Assembly: GCA_043801895.1 (NCBI GenBank)
Contig: JAZDLM010000002.1
Coordinates: 1-5,982, forward strand
DNA: 5,982 bases
Direction: 5' to 3'
Source: JAZDLM01 sp043801895
GTDB lineage: Bacteria; Patescibacteriota; Kazan-3B-28
In this document: in pieces, positions 1 to 5,982 of the stretch
How the letters are laid out: each line of letters starts with the position of its first letter
Numbering within the stretch: position 1 is the stretch's first letter
Notes under the pieces: model-generated
The model's database searches: none
What the model was told of the DNA's origin: nothing
Seen by the model: the letters and a program-made list of their open reading frames with translations, nothing else
Translations under genes and position numbers: made by a program

Positions 1-46
1 AGCCGATTGATATCGGTGCCAACCTGTCTATCAGCTGGCCAGCCGA
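1..46. other. non-coding edge downstream of rpsG with short repeats
   Basis: No gene start is visible in these 46 bases. The octamer AGCCGATT occurs at 1-8 and again at 41-48, the second copy overlapping the rpsG stop. CCGAT (3-7) and ATCGG (12-16) could form a 5-base-pair hairpin with a 4-base loop. The 11-mer GCTGGCCAGCC at 34-44 matches bases 2223-2233. No run of U follows the hairpin inside the window, so I do not call a terminator. This may be the spacer before fusA or the end of the operon. Confidence 0.4.
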
Positions 47-520
47 TTAAAAGCGGGCGAAGTGGGCAAAGGCCTGGTTGGCTTCGGCCATCCGATGGAC
101 TTCTTCCTTTTTGCGAACGGCCGCGCCAGTGTTATTGCAGGCATCGATAAATTCCTCTGCCAACCGCATGGCCATCGGCTTACCTTTCTTGCTGCGAGCC
201 GCCTGGACGATCCATTGGAATGCCAGGATGTTCTTGCGATCACCGCGCACCTCGGTCGGGACCTGAAGATTGGAACCGCCGACCCGGCGCGATTTCAGCT
301 GAACGGACGGAAAAACATTTTGCATAGCAGTTTCGAATACCTGCACCGGATCTTTATTAATTTTCTTAGCCGCCTCCTGTAATGCTTCGTAAACAATCCG
401 TTCGGCAATGGTTTTTTTGCCGTTCAGCATGATCTTGTTCACCAGTCGGCCGATCATAACATTACCGTATTTGCGGTCTGGCTCGAAATGACGCTTAAGA
501 TTGACTTTTCGTCTTGGCAT
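47..520 (-). CDS. rpsG: 30S ribosomal protein S7
   Basis: A complete 157-residue S7, the protein that nucleates assembly of the 30S head on the 3' major domain of 16S rRNA and lies near the E site. The start MPRRKVNLKR and the following PDRKYGNVMIGRLVNKIML are the usual S7 N-terminus, so the ATG at 518-520 is secure. NGKKTIAERIVYEAL, the RRVGGSNLQVPTEVR beta-hairpin (about 78-92), and the AMRLAEEF and KKEEVHRMAEANQAFAHFARF helices complete the fold. Length matches the family norm of about 156. The stop is TAA at 47-49. The gap to rpsL is only 15 bases, much shorter than the E. coli rpsL-rpsG spacer that S7 binds for feedback repression, so that mechanism has no room here. The sequence before the ATG (CCTAGCCGACTATT) contains no Shine-Dalgarno motif, so translation probably depends on coupling to rpsL or on non-SD initiation. 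Confidence 0.98.
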   Translation of the reverse strand: MPRRKVNLKRHFEPDRKYGNVMIGRLVNKIMLNGKKTIAERIVYEALQEAAKKINKDPVQVFETAMQNVFPSVQLKSRRVGGSNLQVPTEVRGDRKNILAFQWIVQAARSKKGKPMAMRLAEEFIDACNNTGAAVRKKEEVHRMAEANQAFAHFARF

Positions 521-535
521 AATAGTCGGCTAGGA

Positions 536-964
536 TTATTTAACGGCTCCGCTGTCTCGCTTAGCGCCGTACTTGCTGCGACCTTGCTTGCGATCACTAA
601 CTCCGGCAGTGTCTAACCGACCGCGAACCACATGGTAGCGCACGCCCGGCAAGTCTTTTACCCGACCACCGCGGATCATCACAATGGAGTGCTCCTGCAG
701 ATTGTGGCCGATCCCCGGGATGTAAGCGGTAACTTCCATTCGGTTGGTCAGCCTGACTCGAGCAATTTTCCGGAGAGCCGAGTTCGGTTTTTTCGGAGTG
801 GTGGTAGTCACCTTAATGCAAACCCCTCGCTTGAACGGCGAGCCTTTCGGTTCGAGGACCGGTCGTAGTTTCAGGGTGTTAAACCGACGCTGCAACGCAG
901 GCGACTTGCTCTTGCGAGCAGCGGATTTACGGCCTGACCTGATTAGCTGGTTAATGGTTGGCAT
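536..964 (-). CDS. rpsL: 30S ribosomal protein S12
   Basis: A 142-residue S12, the small-subunit protein at the decoding centre that helps monitor codon-anticodon pairing. The N-terminus MPTINQLIRSGRKS is canonical and fixes the ATG start. A loop at about 24-44 is longer than in E. coli and resembles the extended form of Gram-positives such as B. subtilis. The decoding loop TTTTPKKPNSALRK carries K58, matching the E. coli lysine 42 altered in streptomycin resistance. GGRVKDLPGVRYH carries K103 and D104, the equivalents of K87 and of the aspartate that E. coli methylthiolates. Both lysines are wild type, so nothing here suggests S12-based streptomycin resistance. R75 in LTNRMEVTAYIPG replaces a usual glycine. 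The tail DRKQGRSKYGAKR is typical, followed by a short DSGAVK extension. It lies 22 bases after rpoC and 15 bases before rpsG. No Shine-Dalgarno sequence is seen in the 22 bases before the ATG. Confidence 0.98.
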   Translation of the reverse strand: MPTINQLIRSGRKSAARKSKSPALQRRFNTLKLRPVLEPKGSPFKRGVCIKVTTTTPKKPNSALRKIARVRLTNRMEVTAYIPGIGHNLQEHSIVMIRGGRVKDLPGVRYHVVRGRLDTAGVSDRKQGRSKYGAKRDSGAVK

Positions 965-986
965 ACGGCTTGGATTCTATCTGAAA

Positions 987-2210
987 CTATCCTTTACTGT
1001 CAATCTGGTCGTCTCCGGCGAGATCAATGTTAGCCTCGGGGACAACTTTTTTCTCGATAGGTGGAGCAAAGGGGTTGTTCCCCGGCCGGTTTTGGCGAGA
1101 AGCGAATCCGGTCCCGGCTGGGATCAAGCGCCCAACGATTACATTTTCTTTTAGACCTCGTAAGTAATCGACCTTGCCGGACACAGCGGCGTCCACCAAC
1201 ACCCGAGTGGTTTCTTGGAAGGAGGCGGCCGATAAGAAGCTCTCCGTGTTAAGCGCGGCCTTGGAGATGCCTAATAGCAACAATGTGCCGGTAGGCGGGG
1301 TCTTGCCCTTAGCCACCAAACTAGCTGCCTCTCTTTCGAACCTGAGCCGCTCAATAATATCACCGGCCAGCCACTCACTATTCCCTTCGCTTTCGATCCT
1401 TACCTTGGAGAACATCTGCCGAACTACTGCCTCGATATGTTTGTCGTTGATATTCTGACCCTGTAGCCCGTAAATGTTTTGTACCTCGCTGATAATGTAA
1501 GCCTGGGTGGCATCATGGCCTTTCAACCTCATAAGTTCGTGTGGATCCAGCTGGCCTTCGGTTAATTGTTGGCCCTTCTCCACCGTGCCGCCATCCTGCA
1601 CTCGTAAAAACATCCAGTTGGTAATAGGGTACTCGTACACGCCTTTACGGATATGGGCAAGCTTGACCACACCGTCAGCCGTCACCTGCACATCGCCACC
1701 GGCCGGAGCATCGACTTCTTCACCAGCGCTGTTCACATACAGCGTGTCCCCCTTCTTAACCTTGTCGCCATCTTTGGCCTTAATAGTATCACCGACTGCC
1801 GTCTCAAAGGTTGATATAGCATCTTCTTTAACTTCGAGGCGGAGCAGCTTTTTATTACCCACTTCCATAATGCTAACGGTGCCGTCACCCGGCGAAATTA
1901 CTGCCGGTGTCTTGGGACGACGCGCTTCAAATAACTCTTCCACGCGCGGGAGACCCTGGGTGATATCCGCGGTGGAGGCCACCCCTCCAGTATGGAAGGT
2001 TCTCATCGTCAACTGAGTCCCGGGCTCACCAATACTTTGGGCGGCAACAATTCCCACTGCCTCTCCCATGGCTACCAATTCGCCAGTCGCCAAATCTCGG
2101 CCGTAGCACTTCTGACAAACTCCCCAATTGGCGCGGCAGCCAATCACTGAACGGACTTCAACTTTGGTGATGCCGGCATTAGCGATCGCCTTCGCCAAAT
2201 CTTCGGTCAA
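987..2210 (-). CDS. rpoC: RNA polymerase subunit beta', C-terminal third, in the -1 frame
   Basis: Encodes the remaining part of beta'. From the TTG at 2208-2210 it gives 407 residues. C25, C32 and C35 (IGCRANWGVCQKC) are the last three zinc-2 cysteines. The trigger loop region AAQSIGEPGTQLTMRTFHTGG follows at about 57-76, with R70 and H73 matching the catalytic-loop Arg and His. GLPRVEELFEAR, a beta-barrel/sandwich-hybrid-like section (about 105-215), NINDKHIEAVVRQM, and GISKAALNTESFLSAASFQE with GLKENVIVGRLIPAGTG complete the C-terminal clamp and the omega-facing region. The trigger loop has no SI3-type insert. The frame is open upstream of TTG to a TAA at 2250-2252, and the codons before TTG (LASQGDY) read like family sequence, so TTG is probably not a real start. 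Merged with the upstream frame the protein would be about 1,293 residues, a normal length. No other lesion is seen in either half, so this does not look like a decaying pseudogene. Stop TAG; rpsL starts 22 bases later. Confidence 0.93.
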   Translation of the reverse strand: MTEDLAKAIANAGITKVEVRSVIGCRANWGVCQKCYGRDLATGELVAMGEAVGIVAAQSIGEPGTQLTMRTFHTGGVASTADITQGLPRVEELFEARRPKTPAVISPGDGTVSIMEVGNKKLLRLEVKEDAISTFETAVGDTIKAKDGDKVKKGDTLYVNSAGEEVDAPAGGDVQVTADGVVKLAHIRKGVYEYPITNWMFLRVQDGGTVEKGQQLTEGQLDPHELMRLKGHDATQAYIISEVQNIYGLQGQNINDKHIEAVVRQMFSKVRIESEGNSEWLAGDIIERLRFEREAASLVAKGKTPPTGTLLLLGISKAALNTESFLSAASFQETTRVLVDAAVSGKVDYLRGLKENVIVGRLIPAGTGFASRQNRPGNNPFAPPIEKKVVPEANIDLAGDDQIDSKG

Positions 2211-4867
2211 ATAGTCGCCCTGGCTGGCCAGCCTTTCCCTTGCGGGCCTTTAATGTCTTTGGCTAAGAACCGGCCTTCAACGCGTTTGAATAATGGGTCG
2301 CTTAACAAATTGTCTGGATCGTGAGCAATTACGATTCCCTCACTAGTACCACAATCCTCTTCGGCCACTACGGTATCCTGGCAAACATCCACTAATCGGC
2401 GAGTCAGATAACCAGCATCGGAAGTTCTTAGAGCGGTATCGGATAATCCTTTGCGGGCACCGTGAGTAGAGAGGAAGTATTCCAGCGAGCTTAAACCCTC
2501 TTTGTAGTTAGATTTCACGGGCAGTTCCAATTTAACGCCGGCAGCGTTAACTTTGGTGCCGACGATACCGATCATCTGGTTTAACTGTTCCATACTCCCG
2601 CGAGCGTTAGAACCCACCATCATGGTCGCTGGGTTGAAAGCCTCGGTCATTGACTCGGTCTTAATCAGCTGCTCGATCTCTTGCTTGGTCCGCTCCCACA
2701 AATCGGTCACTAGCCGACGGCGCTCATCGGCAGTAATTAAACCCTCCTTATACTGCTCTTTGAGATGGCTAACCTTTTCGTCGGTATTGGCAATTAAACT
2801 CTCTTTCTCGACTGGCGCCACCAAATCACTAGCGCTGAGAGTAGCTCCGGAAATAGTAGCATAGCTGAAACCTAAGTTCTTAATGTGGCCGACCAGCTCA
2901 ACTGTCCGTTCGCGCCCCAAAGTCCGATAACAGGTGTTAATTACCTTTTTGAGGGCCTTCTTGTCCATGGCGTCGTTGATATACCCCATCCCTGGAGGAA
3001 TAACTCGATTGAATATCAAACGGCCAAGGGTGGTCTCTAATAGATTGTCATTCACTAGGGTGGTGATCGGTTCATGCAAGCGCAACCGGTCTAAAGTATT
3101 GGCCAGAACCGCTTCATTGACTCCGCCTATGTAGCGTCGTCGCCCGCCCGTCGGAGCGGTCGGGTCAGCCATAGTGAGATAGTAGCAGCCGAGAATCATG
3201 TCTTGATCGGGCATCACGATCGGGTCGCCAGTAGAAGGCTTTAATAGATTGTGGGTGGACAACATGATGGTTCGGGCTTCGTGCTGAGCCGGTTCGGACA
3301 ATGGCAGAGGGACCGCCATTTGGTCGCCATCAAAGTCCGCGTTGAAAGCCGCACAGGCCAACGGCTGCAATTGGATAGCATTCCCTTCGACCAGGATCGG
3401 GCGGAAGGCCTGAATCCCGAGGCGGTGCAGTGTCGGCGCGCGATTCAGTAGGACATGGTATTTACCAATGACGTAGTCGAGCGCGTCCCACACCTCGGGC
3501 GCCTCTTTCTCCACCATCTTCCCGGCGGTTTTGATGTTGTGCACCAAACCGTCTTGCAGTAGCTTAGCGATAACAAATGGTTTAAACAATTCCAGGGCGA
3601 TGGGTTTAGGGATCCCGCATTCATCTAATTCCAAATTCGGACCGACTACGATTACCGAGCGACCAGAATAGTCCACCCGCTTACCAAGTAAGTTCTGGCG
3701 GAAGCGACCTTGTTTGCCTTTAAGTAAATCGCTTAATGATTTGAGTTGCCGCTTGGTATTAGTGGTCGCCGCCGTTTCGCGAGCAGTGATGTCAAATAAA
3801 GCATCGACCGCTTCTTGCAACATGCGCTTTTCGTTTCTGGTAATCACTTCGGGAGCGCCAATATCCACCAGTTTCTTCAGCCGGTTATTGCGGTTGATAA
3901 CCCGACGGTATAAATCATTTAAGTCGGAAGTGGCAAATCGGCCGCCATCCAGCTGCACCATCGGGCGAAGGTCGGGCGGAATGACGGGCAAGGCAGTGAC
4001 CAGCATCCATGACGGATGCAGCCCCGCTTTGATGAACCCTTCCAGTAGTTTAAGCCGCTTCTGTAGTCGGCGGTATTTTTGACCGCTGGCTTTGCGCAAC
4101 TGGATTCGGATACCCTTGATCTCTTCGGCGAGATCCATATCCTTAACGAGTTGATAGATCGCTTCAGCGCCAATACCCGCTCTAAATACCTGTCCATATT
4201 TCAACGAGAGATCTCGGTATTCATATTCGGATAAAATGCGCTTGACCTTGAGATCCTTTACCTCGGTCATCGCAGTTTGATAGGCCAATTTTAACCGACT
4301 AAGCTTTTCTTCTAATTCAGCGGTATCGGCAGCTCCCTTTTGCTTGTACTCGTTTTTGAGGTTCTTGATGTGCTGCTTGTATTCTTCGTCAAGCTGGTTG
4401 AGCGCTTGGGCGCGGCCCTCCTCGTCCACCGAAATAGTAATATAGGCGGCAAAGTAAATTACTTGCTCCAATTTTCTAGCCGGAACATCTAGAGTCAAGC
4501 CCAGCCGGGAAGGCGTGCCTCGCAAATACCAAATATGGCTAACCGGCGCGGCTAGACTAATGTGTCCCATCCGCTCGCGGCGGACCAAAGCTCGGGTGAC
4601 TTCCACGCCGCATTTGTCGCAGACGATGCCCTTATAGCGGACTTTTTTGTACTTACCGCAGTAGCATTCCCAGTCCTTGACCGGCCCAAAAATTCTTTCG
4701 TCAAATAAACCGTCTTTCTCCGGCCGAAGCGTGCGATAGTTAATCGTTTCCGGCTTGGTAACTTCACCGTGCGACCAAGCAGCGATCTGGCCTGGTGACG
4801 CTACCCCAATCCTAACAGCCAGAAAGTCGCTAATCGGTGCTGATTGAGTTCTATGCCCTCTATCCAT
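2207..4867 (-). CDS. rpoC: RNA polymerase subunit beta', N-terminal two thirds, ends at a frame break
   Basis: Encodes 886 residues of beta', the catalytic largest subunit of RNA polymerase. Zinc site 1 is at C68, C70, C83 and C86 (WECYCGKYK, then IVCDKCGVEV). A charged, helix-prone insert spans about 147-210, as in Actinobacteria, Chloroflexi and CPR homologues. The sigma-binding clamp coiled coil lies near 250-340, and the lid/switch block QGRFRQNLLGKRVDYSGRSV at about 396-414. The Mg-binding loop NADFDGD has D511, D513 and D515. The bridge helix, STHGARKGLSDTALRT onward, covers about 800-835. C839 in EEDCGT is the first cysteine of zinc site 2. The chain then loses homology after about residue 877 and ends GWPARATI at TGA. 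Oddities: P520 where the family has histidine after DGDQMAV, and an unusual F-loop at 754-774. The ATG start fits the family N-terminus and sits 2 bases after the rpoB stop; no Shine-Dalgarno sequence is visible. This is almost surely one gene with the next entry. Confidence 0.95.
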   Translation of the reverse strand: MDRGHRTQSAPISDFLAVRIGVASPGQIAAWSHGEVTKPETINYRTLRPEKDGLFDERIFGPVKDWECYCGKYKKVRYKGIVCDKCGVEVTRALVRRERMGHISLAAPVSHIWYLRGTPSRLGLTLDVPARKLEQVIYFAAYITISVDEEGRAQALNQLDEEYKQHIKNLKNEYKQKGAADTAELEEKLSRLKLAYQTAMTEVKDLKVKRILSEYEYRDLSLKYGQVFRAGIGAEAIYQLVKDMDLAEEIKGIRIQLRKASGQKYRRLQKRLKLLEGFIKAGLHPSWMLVTALPVIPPDLRPMVQLDGGRFATSDLNDLYRRVINRNNRLKKLVDIGAPEVITRNEKRMLQEAVDALFDITARETAATTNTKRQLKSLSDLLKGKQGRFRQNLLGKRVDYSGRSVIVVGPNLELDECGIPKPIALELFKPFVIAKLLQDGLVHNIKTAGKMVEKEAPEVWDALDYVIGKYHVLLNRAPTLHRLGIQAFRPILVEGNAIQLQPLACAAFNADFDGDQMAVPLPLSEPAQHEARTIMLSTHNLLKPSTGDPIVMPDQDMILGCYYLTMADPTAPTGGRRRYIGGVNEAVLANTLDRLRLHEPITTLVNDNLLETTLGRLIFNRVIPPGMGYINDAMDKKALKKVINTCYRTLGRERTVELVGHIKNLGFSYATISGATLSASDLVAPVEKESLIANTDEKVSHLKEQYKEGLITADERRRLVTDLWERTKQEIEQLIKTESMTEAFNPATMMVGSNARGSMEQLNQMIGIVGTKVNAAGVKLELPVKSNYKEGLSSLEYFLSTHGARKGLSDTALRTSDAGYLTRRLVDVCQDTVVAEEDCGTSEGIVIAHDPDNLLSDPLFKRVEGRFLAKDIKGPQGKGWPARATI
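2218..2221 (-). promoter_or_regulatory. possible weak ribosome binding site before the TTG at 2210
   Basis: AGGG lies 7 bases upstream of the TTG that overlaps the upstream stop as TTGA. It is the only Shine-Dalgarno-like match close ahead of any start in this window. If beta' really were made as two chains, this site plus the overlap could allow coupled re-initiation. A four-base match in G-rich coding sequence is easily chance, and the family-like codons upstream of TTG argue against a true start. Confidence 0.15.
2222..2233. repeat. 12-base perfect palindrome at the rpoC frame break
   Basis: GGCTGGCCAGCC is its own reverse complement and lies inside the short interval where the rpoC frame changes. 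Eleven of its bases (GCTGGCCAGCC on the plus strand) recur at 34-44, just beyond rpsG. As RNA it could form only a 4-base-pair stem with a 4-base loop, so a strong structural role is doubtful. Confidence 0.5.
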
Positions 4868-4869
4868 AA

Positions 4870-5982
4870 CTATTTTTTAGCGCGCTTATCAACTTTTGCC
4901 CTAGAACTTTCCCCGATCGGTCGCCTGAGCACCTCGGGGTCGGTAACTACTTCAACATTAAGACCAAGGCCTTGTAATTCTTTAACAATGACATTGAAGG
5001 CCTCGGGGGTCTGGGGTTTTTGGATCGGCTCGCCCTTGATAATTGCTTCGTAGGTTCGTGAACGCCCCTGAACATCGTCCGACTTGATGGTCAGCATTTC
5101 TTCTAGGGTATGAGCCGCGCCATAACCCTCCAAAGCCCAAACTTCCATCTCGCCAAATCGTTGACCGCCCAACTGCGCTTTACCACCTAGTGGTTGCTGG
5201 GTCACCAACGCGTAGGGGCCAATCGAGCGAGCATGGATCTTGTCATCCACCATATGGATTAGTTTCATCATGTAAATCACTCCGACGGTAGTGGTCTGGC
5301 CGAACGGTCCACCGTGGCGACCGTCATAAAGCTGGATTTTCCCACCAGCCGGCAAGCCGGCGCGTACCAATTCGCTAGTAATCCCATCCATATCAATACC
5401 CTCGAATACTGGGTTCACCACATTGATACCCAGCTCAGCGGCGGCCCAGCCTAAATGAGTTTCCAAAATTTGGCCCAGATTCATGCGCGAGATCACGCCG
5501 AGCGGATTCAAAATAATATCTACCGGTGTGCCGTCCTTCATAAATGGCATATCGGCCTGGGGCACTATCCGAGCGATCACCCCCTTGTTCCCGTGCCGAC
5601 CCGCTAACTTATCGCCCACCGAAATTTTGCGCATCTGCGCCACATACACATAGATACGCCTTAATACCCCGACTTCCAATTTGTCGCCCTTATCCGCATC
5701 AAATATCTTTACCCCAATTACCTTACCGTAGCCGCCATGGGGCATGGTGAGCGAGGTATCTTTCACATCCTTGATCTTTTCGCCGAAAATCGCCCGCAGC
5801 AACCGTTCCTCGCTAGTCAGCTCGGTCTCGCCCTTTGGCGTAATTTTACCAACCAAGATGTCTTTCGATGTAACTCGCGCGCCAATGCGAATGATGCCGT
5901 CCTCGTCCAAATCTGCTACCGCATCCTCCCCCACATTGGGGATGTCACGGGTGGTGATTTCCGGACCCAGTTTAGTATCACG
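4870..5982 (-). CDS. rpoB: RNA polymerase subunit beta, C-terminal part (5' end outside window)
   Basis: This is the last 370 residues of the beta subunit of DNA-dependent RNA polymerase, which forms one side of the catalytic cleft. The frame is open to the right edge, so no start is visible; it begins RDTKLGPEITTRDIPNVGED, the conserved beta block usually written GPEEIT.DIPNVGE. Then come VTPKGE-like ITPKGETELT and LLRAIFGEK, and the active-site block GDKLAGRHGNKG, whose two lysines (about fragment residues 125 and 133) correspond to the E. coli substrate-contacting K1065 and K1073. NPLGVISRMNLGQILETHLG and the QQPLGGKAQ to RFGEMEVW block (about 262-282) follow, with the beta C-terminal clamp segment after it. 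The gammaproteobacterial SI2-type insert between SLTMPHGGYG and GDKLAGRHG is absent. The rifampicin-resistance region lies upstream, outside the window. The stop is TAG, two bases before the rpoC ATG, which suggests translational coupling. The small EITT versus EEIT difference near the edge is the only oddity seen. Confidence 0.97.
   Translation of the reverse strand, partial: RDTKLGPEITTRDIPNVGEDAVADLDEDGIIRIGARVTSKDILVGKITPKGETELTSEERLLRAIFGEKIKDVKDTSLTMPHGGYGKVIGVKIFDADKGDKLEVGVLRRIYVYVAQMRKISVGDKLAGRHGNKGVIARIVPQADMPFMKDGTPVDIILNPLGVISRMNLGQILETHLGWAAAELGINVVNPVFEGIDMDGITSELVRAGLPAGGKIQLYDGRHGGPFGQTTTVGVIYMMKLIHMVDDKIHARSIGPYALVTQQPLGGKAQLGGQRFGEMEVWALEGYGAAHTLEEMLTIKSDDVQGRSRTYEAIIKGEPIQKPQTPEAFNVIVKELQGLGLNVEVVTDPEVLRRPIGESSRAKVDKRAKK

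Larger units (their letters stand above)
2207..2252 (-). other. rpoC frame break: window where the two open frames overlap
   Basis: The upstream frame ends at TGA (2207-2209). The downstream frame is closed by TAA at 2250-2252, so any frame change must lie between these stops. Adding one base in or near GGGAAAGG (2232-2239) converts the reading from PQGKGWPARATI-stop to PQGERLASQGDYLTEDL or PQGKRLASQGDYLTEDL, which continues as normal beta'. The change needed is equivalent to a -1 frameshift. Runs here are only three bases long, and no canonical X-XXY-YYZ slippery heptamer lies in the reading phase. That the break exists is read directly from the sequence; its cause is inference. Confidence 0.9.

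Noticed and set aside
1..20. Rho-independent terminator after rpsG
   Set aside because: Only a 5-base-pair hairpin is seen, with A/U in the stem and no U-tract inside the window. The sequence needed to judge it lies beyond the left edge.
744..1154. Plus-strand open frame of 136 codons across the rpsL-rpoC junction
   Set aside because: Antisense to rpsL and the end of rpoC, with no recognisable motif or ribosome binding site. The protein has no coherent family features.
1507..2016. Plus-strand open frame of 169 codons
   Set aside because: It lies entirely antisense to the well-conserved rpoC C-terminal region. Its translation is Ser/Pro/Thr-rich with no recognisable domain, as expected from reading a conserved gene backwards.
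2207..2209. Recoded TGA (as glycine, code 25 of Gracilibacteria and SR1) extending the first rpoC frame
   Set aside because: Reading through TGA continues in a frame that bears no beta' homology and soon meets further stops. The homologous sequence lies one base off, so stop reassignment does not explain the break.
2232..2242. Programmed -1 frameshift at a slippery heptamer in rpoC
   Set aside because: GGGAAAG looks like a slippery heptamer (G-GGA-AAG), but the ribosome reads CAA-GGG-AAA-GGC here, so it is in the wrong phase. The in-phase A-GGG-AAA re-pairs poorly, and the three-base runs are too short for efficient polymerase slippage.
4141..4437. Possible foreign domain insertion in beta' (lysine- and glutamate-rich segment, about residues 145-243)
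   Set aside because: Similar charged helical inserts at this position are known in beta' of Actinobacteria, Chloroflexi and CPR bacteria, so it is a family feature and not a novel insertion.
987..4867. Cyanobacterial or plastid type rpoC1/rpoC2 split
   Set aside because: That split falls not far after the catalytic NADFDGD region, well before the bridge helix. Here the break comes after the bridge helix and inside zinc site 2, and the proteins do not otherwise look cyanobacterial.

Overview
The window holds the end of a bacterial RNA polymerase / ribosomal protein cluster, all on the minus strand and transcribed from high to low coordinates: rpoB (3' part only, running off the right edge), rpoC (in two overlapping open frames), rpsL (S12) and rpsG (S7). 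The plus strand carries no convincing gene. The order rpoB-rpoC-rpsL-rpsG is the widespread bacterial arrangement; fusA often follows, but the window ends 46 bases after rpsG.

The organism is a bacterium. The beta' sequence has the Gram-positive/Chloroflexi/candidate-phyla-radiation layout: a charged helical insert after residue 147, no SI3-type insert in the trigger loop, and a merged length near 1,293 residues. The beta fragment lacks the SI2-type insert of gammaproteobacteria, and S12 has the extended N-terminal loop known from Gram-positives. My best guess is a Patescibacteria (CPR)-like or Chloroflexi-like genome with about 50% G+C. This is an impression from remembered families, not a phylogeny. 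Stops seen are TAA, TAG and TGA, and the standard bacterial code fits.

Layout, right to left: 5982-4870 rpoB C-terminal 370 residues; a 2-base gap; 4867-2207 rpoC N-terminal 886 codons with zinc site 1, clamp, catalytic NADFDGD loop and bridge helix; 2210-987 rpoC C-terminal 407 codons with the rest of zinc site 2, trigger loop and C-terminal clamp; a 22-base gap; 964-536 rpsL; a 15-base gap; 520-47 rpsG; then 46 bases of non-coding edge sequence. There is no gene-free stretch over 300 bases and I see no promoter or convincing terminator, so the genes are probably one transcript.

The main point of interest is the break in rpoC. The two frames overlap by TTGA, and one base added between about 2232 and 2249 would fuse them into a normal full-length beta'. 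The break separates one zinc-2 cysteine from the other three. A lost base (assembly error or real mutation) is the simplest reading; a genuinely split or recoded beta' is the more exciting but less supported one. Otherwise this is a conserved core region, and I see no accessory or novel system.
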